From: Brevundimonas aurantiaca
GTDB lineage: Bacteria > Pseudomonadota > Alphaproteobacteria > Caulobacterales > Caulobacteraceae
Reading direction: 5' to 3'
Assembly: GCF_014199955.1 (NCBI RefSeq)
Contig: NZ_JACHOQ010000001.1
Location: 620,001 to 684,000 of the forward strand
Length of the DNA stretch: 64,000 nt
Each line of letters starts with the position of its first letter. The stretch's first letter is position 1. Positions 57,905-64,000 of this stretch are shown in pieces. Position numbers and translations under genes: made by a program. Below the pieces are notes generated by a model. That model ran no database searches. It saw only the letters and a program-made list of their open reading frames with translations, and was not told where the DNA came from.

Positions 57905-58311
57905 CGAAGAACCTCCGTATCGTCCACCCCGGTCAGGCTGGATTGATAAAGCACCGCATCAGCCCGCTCGTTGGCGGTCAGTTCGCTGGTCAGGCCGACC
58001 CCCGCCACAACCCCGGCGCAGGCCGCCGCCGCCCAGCCGGCGCCCAGATAGAAGGCGAGCCGGTCCAGATGGAAACGACGGCTTCTGGCCTTGGGCGCGG
58101 CGGCGAGAACCCGCGCGGTCAGGACGGCCGAGGGCGCCGGCGCCGGCGCGGCGTCCAGCAGGGCGTCCAGCGCCGCCGCCTCGTCGAGCACCGCCTTCAG
58201 CGACGGATCAGCCGCGATCAGGCTTTCGGCGAAGGCGCGTTCGGACGCCGGCCATCGACGCAGGTCGGCGCCGTAAGCCTCCGCCAGGGCGTGCAACCGT
58301 TGCGCCTTCAT
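57901..58311 (-). CDS. short membrane anti-sigma-like protein
   Basis: 136 aa. The cytoplasmic N-terminal part carries HALAEAYGADLRRWPASERAFAE and LDEAAALDALLDAAP. This YGADxRRWP pattern recurs in alphaproteobacterial proteins found next to ECF sigma genes. There is no HxxxCxxC zinc motif. One membrane helix lies at about residues 84-108 (FYLGAGWAAAACAGVVAGVG), followed by a ~28-residue periplasmic tail. It overlaps both neighbours by 4 bp, so it is likely to hold the sigma factor at the membrane. Confidence 0.8.
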   Translation of the reverse strand: MKAQRLHALAEAYGADLRRWPASERAFAESLIAADPSLKAVLDEAAALDALLDAAPAPAPSAVLTARVLAAAPKARSRRFHLDRLAFYLGAGWAAAACAGVVAGVGLTSELTANERADAVLYQSSLTGVDDTEVLR

Positions 58312-58892
58312 CTCGCCTCTCCTCTCAGCGCCGCAGCCGGGGCGCGGGGCGCCAGGTCCGACAAGGACTGACGCAATGCGCGGCGACCGCGCGACAACAG
58401 ACTTTCCAGCGCCTCGACGCTGATCTCCATCAGGGCGGCCGCCTCGATATTGGACAGTTCCTGATAATGACACAGGACCACCGCCTCGCGCTGCCGATCC
58501 GGCAGGCGGCTCAACGCCTGTCCGACCCGCAAGCCCGTTTCGGCCGCCATCAGACCCCGATCCGGGGCCGGTCCCTCGTCGGGACGGTCGGGGGGCGTTT
58601 GCGTCGGAATCTCGCGACGACGCCGCAGCCGATCGTAACAGAGGTTCAGCGCCACCCGGTGCAGCCAGGTGTCGAACCGCGCCTGGCCCGGCGTCCACCG
58701 GGGCGCCTGTTTCCACGCCTTAAACATCGTTTCCTGAGCCACGTCCTCGGCCTCGACCGCATCGCCCAGCATCCGCTGCGCCAAGGCCAGGATGCGCGGC
58801 AGTTTGCGCGCGACGAGCGCCTGGGCCGCCGCCGGATCGCCCTGACCCACGCGGCGCACCAGATCCTCGTCGGGGTCGATGATCGCGACCAA
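58308..58892 (-). CDS. ECF RNA polymerase sigma factor
   Basis: 194 aa. Region 2 includes MLGDAVEAEDVAQETMFKAWK and FDTWLHRVALNLCYDRLRRRR for -10 binding; region 4 (ALSRLPDRQREAVVLCHYQELSNIEAAALMEISVEALESLLSRGRRAL) binds the -35. A Pro-rich linker joins them. The start is TTG 58892, with AGGCAGG just upstream. It is followed without gap by the anti-sigma-like and sensor genes. The EF-hand gene is 66 bp upstream on the same strand and may be part of the regulon or the operon. Confidence 0.93.
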   Translation of the reverse strand: MVAIIDPDEDLVRRVGQGDPAAAQALVARKLPRILALAQRMLGDAVEAEDVAQETMFKAWKQAPRWTPGQARFDTWLHRVALNLCYDRLRRRREIPTQTPPDRPDEGPAPDRGLMAAETGLRVGQALSRLPDRQREAVVLCHYQELSNIEAAALMEISVEALESLLSRGRRALRQSLSDLAPRAPAAALRGEAR

Positions 58893-58958
58893 GCCTGCCT
58901 CTTCCGATCCGGACGAAAGGGACCGATTCGCGCGCGACGGCCGACCCCGACACTGTTC

Positions 58959-59597
58959 TTACGCCGAACCGGCCGGCGGGGAAGCCGGTTGTTGCGCGGA
59001 GCGGGCCTGACGCCGTTCGGCGCGGTGGGCCTGGGCGGCCGCACGGCGCTCCTCGGGGGTGACGACGCCGTCGTGATCGGCGTCCATCGTGTCGAACCGT
59101 TCGCCCAGTTTGGCGGCGACGTCCGAAATCGTCACCGGACCGGCCTGGCGATGGGCGCCGTCCTTGCCGCGACGAGGTCCGTCGCCGCGACCCGCCCGTT
59201 CGCGACGACCGCCGGCCTCGCCGCGCGCCGCGCGGGCGGCCTCGAACTCGGCGCGGCTGACCGCGCCGTCGCCGTTCGCATCCAGCTTGGCGAAGCGCGA
59301 ATCCGCGTGCCGGGCGCGCCGGGCCTGAACGGCGGCCTCGCGCTCGGCGACGCTGACCACGCCGTCACGGTCGGCGTCCAAGGCGGTCAGACGCGCGATG
59401 TGCTGATCCACGAATTCGGCCCGCGTCACCGGACCGGCGCGACGGGCTTCACCGCGTCGATGATGGGGGCGGTCGGCTTGGGGTCCCGAATGCGCCGCCG
59501 TCGGCGCAGGACCTGGGGGCGGCGTCTGGGCCGTGGCGGCGCCGGCCAGGCCCGCCAAGGCGATGACGCCGAGGCCGGTCAGCAAGGTTGTTCTCAT
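58959..59597 (-). CDS. secreted EF-hand calcium-binding protein
   Basis: About 212 aa with a signal peptide (LLTGLGVIALAGLAGAATAQ) and three canonical EF-hand loops at ~74-85 (DADRDGVVSVAE), 106-117 (DANGDGAVSRAE) and 172-183 (DADHDGVVTPEE). The region between is basic and His/Arg-rich (RRGKDGAHRQAG). ATG 59597 has GGAG at 9 nt. It lies immediately upstream of the ECF sigma gene. It could be a periplasmic Ca2+ buffer or sensor; nothing shows the partner. Confidence 0.9.
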   Translation of the reverse strand: MRTTLLTGLGVIALAGLAGAATAQTPPPGPAPTAAHSGPQADRPHHRRGEARRAGPVTRAEFVDQHIARLTALDADRDGVVSVAEREAAVQARRARHADSRFAKLDANGDGAVSRAEFEAARAARGEAGGRRERAGRGDGPRRGKDGAHRQAGPVTISDVAAKLGERFDTMDADHDGVVTPEERRAAAQAHRAERRQARSAQQPASPPAGSA

Positions 59598-59645
59598 CTC
59601 GATCTTCTCCTGGGCCGTGGCAAGCACGGCCTTTTCGTCGCCCCG

Positions 59646-62570
59646 TCAGGAGGTTGAACGCGGGTCCGGCGATTCTCCGTCGCGACCGGCCGGAACCGCC
59701 TGCTCGAAGGCCCGACGCGCTTGGGCGCGCAGGTCCGTCAGCCGGGTCTTCAGGCCCTCGAAGTCGGGCGCCCCCGCCGCCTCGGCCAGCCGCTGCTGAA
59801 AGACCGCCGGCTCGGCCTCGGGATCGACCCGGCCTTCGAAGGCGGCCGCCAGGAGCTGGGCCAGTCGCTGCTGGATGCGCCAGGCCTCGGCCAGGATCGG
59901 GTCTTGCCCGAGGGCCTGAAGCGTCGACAGGGTCAAGGGCTCGCCCGCCGCCGCAGCCTGAAGCTGGCGGTACTGGGCGGCGAACTCGGCGTCCACCTGG
60001 CCGCCCGGCGAGAGCTTCAGATCCCAGAAGCCGTGCGGACGGCGTTCCCGATCCATCAGGGCGCGCATCCGGCGCACATCCGCCGCCACGTTGACGCCCG
60101 GCCGGGGCCGCCGCAGCGCCGCCTCGATCCCCGCCGACACCCGCTCGGCGAAGGCCGGGTCGCTGGCCCAGACCACGCGCGCGCGGGTCAGGACCATGAA
60201 CTCCCAGGTCTCGGCCTCGGCGGCGTAATAGTCGTCGAAGGCGGACAGCCGCACCGAGACCGGGCCCTTGGACCCGGTGGGCCGCAACCGCATGTCCACC
60301 TCATACAGGCCGCCCTCGGCCGTATGGGCCGAAAGGGCCGCGATCAGCCTCTGGGTGAAGCGGGCGTAGAAGACGTCGGCGGTCCAGCCCTTGGCCTCGG
60401 ACACGGCCTCGGGCGGGGCGTCGTAGAGGGTCATCAGGTCCAGGTCCGACCCGGCCGTCATCTCGCGCGACCCGGCCTTGCCCAGGGCCACCACGGCGAC
60501 CGCGCCGGGAAAGGCGCCGCCCAGCCGTTCCGCCTCGACCAGGGCGGCAGGGGCCAGGATACGCATGGCGGCGTCGGCCAGATCGGCATAGGCCCGGCCG
60601 GCGGCCTCGGCCCCCGCGCGGCCGGTCATGGCGTGCAGGCCGATGCGGAACATCTGTTCGCGGTGCAGGCGCCGCACGGCGTTCATCGCCCCTTCGAAAT
60701 CCTCCGCCTCTCCCGCCTCGCGCAGCATCTGTTCGCCCAGGCCGGTGTCGTCGGACAGGTCGGCCAGGAAGCGGGCGTCCAGAATCCCGTCCAGGGCCGC
60801 AGGCTGACGGCCCAGGGTGCGGGCCAGGCGCGGCGCGAAGGCCATGACCCCCAGCACCATTTCGAACAATTTGGGCTGGTTCAGGAACAGGGCCTGAACC
60901 TGAACCCCGGCGGCCAGGCCCGAAAAGAAGACGGCGAACCGGCGAAAGGCCTCGTCCGGCGCGCCCGTGCGCGCCAGGGCCTCCAGCAGGCGCGGCGCCA
61001 GGCGGGTGAACAGTTCGCGGCCCCGCTCGGTCCGGGTCGCGGGAATGCGGCCGTGGTGCCAGGACCGGATGGTGTCGGCGACCGAGGCCGCCTCGGAAAA
61101 CCCCATGCGGCCCAGGGTCAGAAGGGTCTCTGGATCGTTCTCCACCCCGGTGAAGACCAGGCTGCCGTAGCTGGAATCCAGGTCTTCCCCGCCTTCGAAC
61201 AGCTCGCCGTAGCGGGCGTTGACCCGCCCCAGCAGCGCTTCGACATGGGCGTCGAAGGCGGCCAGATCGGCCCAGCCGGCCAGGGCGGCGACGGCGGCGC
61301 GCGCCTGGGGGCTCTCGGGCAGGCGGTGGGTCTGTTCGTCGTCCAGCATCTGGACCCGGTGTTCCAGCCCGCGCAGTTCGACATAGGCGGCCGACATCTC
61401 CTCGGCGACCGCGGTCTGAATATGGTCGGCCTCGGCCAAGGCGGTCAGGGCGGCCAGGGTGCGCGGCGCCCTCAGGTCCGGGTCGCGTCCCGCCAGGATC
61501 AGCTGCTGGGTCTGGGCGTAGAATTCGATCTCGCGGATGCCGCCCCGACCCAGTTTCAGATTGGCGCCGGCGGCCTGAAGCCCCTCGCCCGTCTTGTGGA
61601 CGTGGATCTGTTTCTTGATCGACTGGATGTCCAGAACGGCGGCGTAGTCCAGGCTGCGACGCCAGACGAAGGGCCGCAGGGCCTTGACGAAACGGGCGGC
61701 CGCGCGGGGATCGCCCAGCACGGGCCGGGCCTTGATGAAGGCCGCCCGTTCCCAGTTCTGGCCGACGCTCTCGTAATAGGCCAGGGCCATCGGGGCGGCG
61801 ACGACCGGCGGGGTCGAGGACGGATCGGGCCGCAGCCGCAGGTCGACGCGGAAGACATAGCCGTCGGCGGTGCGTTCGCTCAGCAGGCCGGCGATCCCCT
61901 TGCCGACGCGATTGGCGAAGTCCTGCATCTCCTCGCCCTCGCGCAGGGCCAGCCCCATCAGGCGCGGCTCGAAAAAGAGGGAGATGTCGATGTCGGACGA
62001 ATAGTTCAGCTCGTGCGCGCCATGTTTGCCCATGGCCAGGCCGAACAGGCCGGGGACGGGGCCGCGCGGATCGTCGGGCGGCGAGACCAGCCGCCCCCTC
62101 GCCCGCTGCTCGGCGGCGACGGCGCGCAGGGCGGCGCGGCAGACGGCGTCGGCGAAGCCGGACAGGGCGCCGGTCACCTGATCCAGGTCCCAGACCCCGC
62201 CGAGGTCAGCCAGGGCCGTCAGCAGGTGCAGATCGGCCTTCAGCACCCGCAGAGGCGCGCGGACCTCATCGGGTTCGGCGTTCAGGGCGTCGGTGTCGGC
62301 GAGGATGCGGATCAGGCCCGAGGTCGGATTGGTCTCCAGCAGGCGGCGCAGATGGGCGGGGCGACGCCGCATCAGGCCGGCGAGATAGGGCGAGGCCCCC
62401 GCCACGGACGCCAGGGCCGGCCAGGCCGCGTCCAGAGTGTCGGCCCAGCCCTCGGATGCGGCGGCCTCGAACAGGGTTTCGTGCAGGCGTTCGGCGGCGG
62501 CGGGGTCGGCGACGGGACCGGCGGGGACGAGGCTATGCGCCAACGGAACTGAGGTTTTGGTTTCGGGCAT
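59646..62570 (-). CDS. glnE: bifunctional glutamine synthetase adenylyltransferase/deadenylase
   Basis: A 974-aa two-headed enzyme that adds or removes AMP on glutamine synthetase under PII control. Each half has a nucleotidyltransferase motif: YSSDIDISLFFE (N-terminal deadenylase) and GSDLDLMTLYD (C-terminal adenylylase). Helical regulatory segments lie between. The N-terminal GVWDLDQVTGALSGFAD and the RLRPTGSKGPVSVRLSAFDDYY segment are family-typical. The start is ATG 62570. The REP doublet and a histidine kinase lie upstream on the same strand. It fits with gltBD, amtB and rpoN in the same window. Confidence 0.96.
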   Translation of the reverse strand: MPETKTSVPLAHSLVPAGPVADPAAAERLHETLFEAAASEGWADTLDAAWPALASVAGASPYLAGLMRRRPAHLRRLLETNPTSGLIRILADTDALNAEPDEVRAPLRVLKADLHLLTALADLGGVWDLDQVTGALSGFADAVCRAALRAVAAEQRARGRLVSPPDDPRGPVPGLFGLAMGKHGAHELNYSSDIDISLFFEPRLMGLALREGEEMQDFANRVGKGIAGLLSERTADGYVFRVDLRLRPDPSSTPPVVAAPMALAYYESVGQNWERAAFIKARPVLGDPRAAARFVKALRPFVWRRSLDYAAVLDIQSIKKQIHVHKTGEGLQAAGANLKLGRGGIREIEFYAQTQQLILAGRDPDLRAPRTLAALTALAEADHIQTAVAEEMSAAYVELRGLEHRVQMLDDEQTHRLPESPQARAAVAALAGWADLAAFDAHVEALLGRVNARYGELFEGGEDLDSSYGSLVFTGVENDPETLLTLGRMGFSEAASVADTIRSWHHGRIPATRTERGRELFTRLAPRLLEALARTGAPDEAFRRFAVFFSGLAAGVQVQALFLNQPKLFEMVLGVMAFAPRLARTLGRQPAALDGILDARFLADLSDDTGLGEQMLREAGEAEDFEGAMNAVRRLHREQMFRIGLHAMTGRAGAEAAGRAYADLADAAMRILAPAALVEAERLGGAFPGAVAVVALGKAGSREMTAGSDLDLMTLYDAPPEAVSEAKGWTADVFYARFTQRLIAALSAHTAEGGLYEVDMRLRPTGSKGPVSVRLSAFDDYYAAEAETWEFMVLTRARVVWASDPAFAERVSAGIEAALRRPRPGVNVAADVRRMRALMDRERRPHGFWDLKLSPGGQVDAEFAAQYRQLQAAAAGEPLTLSTLQALGQDPILAEAWRIQQRLAQLLAAAFEGRVDPEAEPAVFQQRLAEAAGAPDFEGLKTRLTDLRAQARRAFEQAVPAGRDGESPDPRSTS

Positions 62571-62579
62571 CAAATCATC

Positions 62580-62704
62580 CGCTCATCCCGGCGAAAGCCG
62601 GGACCCAGTGCTTTCGCTCGGCAATGCGTTGGACCACGATCCAAGACACACTCACAAGCCTGAACGCCCAAAGAACTGGGTCCCGGCTTTCGCCGGGATG
62701 AGCG
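62580..62704. repeat. REPIN-like inverted REP doublet
   Basis: Two 30-nt copies, 62580-62609 and 62675-62704, are exact reverse complements (30 of 30). Each contains a GC-rich hairpin TCCCGGC-GAAA-GCCGGGA. They flank a 65-bp spacer. The layout matches REPINs, which are moved by RAYT transposases elsewhere in the genome. Confidence 0.88.
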
Positions 62705-62718
62705 GAAATGAGGGGAGA

Positions 62719-64000
62719 TCAGGTCGAGGCCGTGGCCGGCGGCAGAACCAGGGCCACGCGAAGACCCGGCCCGTAACCTTCATAGGCGCCGGGGCCTTCA
62801 TCCAGCACCACCCGACCGCCGTGCGCCTCGGCCACAGCCGTGACCAGGGACAGGCCCAGACCCGAGCCCGGTTCGGTGCGGCTGTTGTCCAACCGCACGA
62901 AACGCTGGACCACCCGCTCACGGTCCTCCTCCGGCACGCCGGGGCCGGTGTCGGTGACCGAATATTCGATCTCGCCGGACGACCGCCGCCGCGCCCGCAG
63001 CTTCACCGCCCCGCCGGAGGGCGTGTATTTGATGGCGTTGTCGATCAGATTGGCCAGGGCCTGGGCCAGGAAGGGCTGGTTGCCCTCGATCATCAGGCCG
63101 GTCTCGATCTCGGCCGAGAAGTCGATGTCCTTGTCCTCGGCCGCCGGTTCGTACAGTTCGGCCATGTCGGCGGCCAGGGCGGCGGCGTCCATCCGCTGGG
63201 GGTCCGGCGCCCCGCCCGATTGCAGCCGGGCGATGGCGAGCACGGTGTTGAAGGTCTTCAGCAGATGGTCCGCCTCGTCCAGGGCCACGCCCAGGGCGTC
63301 TACCCCGTCGATCTGGCCCGCCTCGGCGTCGATCAGCGCCACCTCCAGCTTGGCCCGCATCCGCGTCAGGGGCGAGCGCAAGTCGTGGGCGATGGCGTCG
63401 CCGGCGTGGCGGATGGAGGCCATGGACGCCTCCAGCCGATCCAGCATCAGGTTCAGCCCCTGGCTGAGTTCGTCAAGCTCGTCGCCGGAATGGCGGATCG
63501 GGGCGCGGACCTTCAGATCCCCCTCCTGCACGGCTGAGACGACCCGGTTCAGCCCGGCCATGGCGCTTTCGACCCGGCGGCTGATGTAGAGGCCGCCCGC
63601 AAGGCCCAGCAGGATGACCAGGCCCATGGCGCCCCACAGGGCCTGGGTCAGGCGGGCCAGATAGTCCTCGACGTCGCCGATGTCGGCCCCGACGAACAGA
63701 TGTTCGCCGCCCGCCAGCCGGGTGTCGATGCCGATCGACTGGCGCCGCCGCACCCGGCCGTCTGCGTCGGTGTCGGTCAGGCGGAAGGGCTCCCAGTCGC
63801 CGGTGTCGATCCCCTCGGGCACGTCGGAGATGTTGGCGGTGATGATCTTTCCGTCCGACCCCTTCAGCACATACAGATAGGGGCCGGCGCGGATGGCGCG
63901 CTCGACCAGGGCCTGGTTCAGGGCGTCCAGGCCCCGGGTGCGATAGACGGCGGTCAGGGCCGCCCGCTCAGCCTCCACCTCCGCCTGGGCGCGACCTTGG
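62719..64000 (-). CDS. sensor histidine kinase, N terminus cut by the window end
   Basis: More than 420 residues are visible and the frame continues past base 64000. A periplasmic part is followed by a membrane helix (ALWGAMGLVILLGLAGGLYI), a HAMP linker (RVESAMAGLNRVVSAVQEGDL), the HisKA box with His in AIAHDLRSPLTRM, and the ATPase motifs N (ANLIDNAIKYTPS), G1 (VTDTGPGVPEED) and G2 (GSGLGLSLVTAVAEAHGG). It is an OmpR-partner-type kinase. No response regulator is visible, so it is presumably beyond the window, upstream on this strand. Confidence 0.93.
   Translation of the reverse strand, partial: QGRAQAEVEAERAALTAVYRTRGLDALNQALVERAIRAGPYLYVLKGSDGKIITANISDVPEGIDTGDWEPFRLTDTDADGRVRRRQSIGIDTRLAGGEHLFVGADIGDVEDYLARLTQALWGAMGLVILLGLAGGLYISRRVESAMAGLNRVVSAVQEGDLKVRAPIRHSGDELDELSQGLNLMLDRLEASMASIRHAGDAIAHDLRSPLTRMRAKLEVALIDAEAGQIDGVDALGVALDEADHLLKTFNTVLAIARLQSGGAPDPQRMDAAALAADMAELYEPAAEDKDIDFSAEIETGLMIEGNQPFLAQALANLIDNAIKYTPSGGAVKLRARRRSSGEIEYSVTDTGPGVPEEDRERVVQRFVRLDNSRTEPGSGLGLSLVTAVAEAHGGRVVLDEGPGAYEGYGPGLRVALVLPPATAST

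Noticed and set aside
59721..62552. 943-codon plus-strand open frame
   Set aside because: Antisense shadow of glnE, with low-complexity Gly/Gln/Arg/His composition and no motifs.

Overview
The window is gene-dense, high-GC (well above 60 %) chromosomal DNA from an alphaproteobacterium, most likely a member of the Caulobacteraceae such as Brevundimonas. That placement is an inference from several things: the block rnd-lptC-lptA-lptB-rpoN-hpf-ptsN, an hsp20-DUF1150 pair, flgB-flgC-fliE beside fliO-fliP, CtrA-like boxes (TTAA-N7-TTAA type) upstream of flagellar genes, a large TonB-dependent receptor, and overall base and codon use. No rRNA, CRISPR array, insertion sequence or prophage was found.

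Layout. 1-5.6 kb: the tail of a transsulfuration enzyme, tRNA-Glu, a small orphan protein, then a minus-strand group of a GH3 glycosidase with a Tat signal, carA and a glycosyltransferase-like gene. 5.6-8.9 kb: a ZIP metal transporter and proBA. 8.9-18.9 kb: membrane PQQ glucose dehydrogenase, divergent from gltD-gltB-amtB (ammonium uptake and assimilation). 19-25.5 kb: hsp20-DUF1150, then the minus-strand rnd-lptCAB-rpoN-hpf-ptsN operon and tRNA-Leu. 25.7-34.2 kb: a WecG/TagA glycosyltransferase, an FAD/NAD(P) oxidoreductase, flagellar rod/export genes, HU, a large TPR protein and a DUF983 protein. 34.2-39.7 kb: a minus-strand catabolic operon with a MerR regulator, two acyl-CoA dehydrogenases around a tiny cysteine-rich protein, hmgA and a cysteine-rich lipoprotein. 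39.8-42.8 kb: DoxX, an XRE/DUF2975 module and SelO. 43-51.2 kb: a TonB receptor, a repeat-rich spacer with an orphan membrane protein, and an RND efflux pump. 51.4-57.4 kb: lepA, a two-subunit acyl-CoA dehydrogenase pair, small genes and a KDPG aldolase. 57.4-59.6 kb: an ECF sigma / short anti-sigma / periplasmic sensor / EF-hand cassette. 59.6-64 kb: glnE and a histidine kinase cut by the window end.

Nitrogen control recurs across the window (gltBD, amtB, rpoN, ptsN, glnE). The observations most worth following are: (i) the GH3 gene, whose only sensible start is an ATT codon that restores a full Tat signal; (ii) the sigma/anti-sigma/sensor cassette, which resembles CnrH/CnrY/CnrX but lacks the metal-binding histidines; (iii) the acyl-CoA dehydrogenase pair in which one partner has lost both possible catalytic glutamates; (iv) the five-cysteine 76-residue protein overlapped with an acyl-CoA dehydrogenase; and (v) perfect inverted REP-type doublets.
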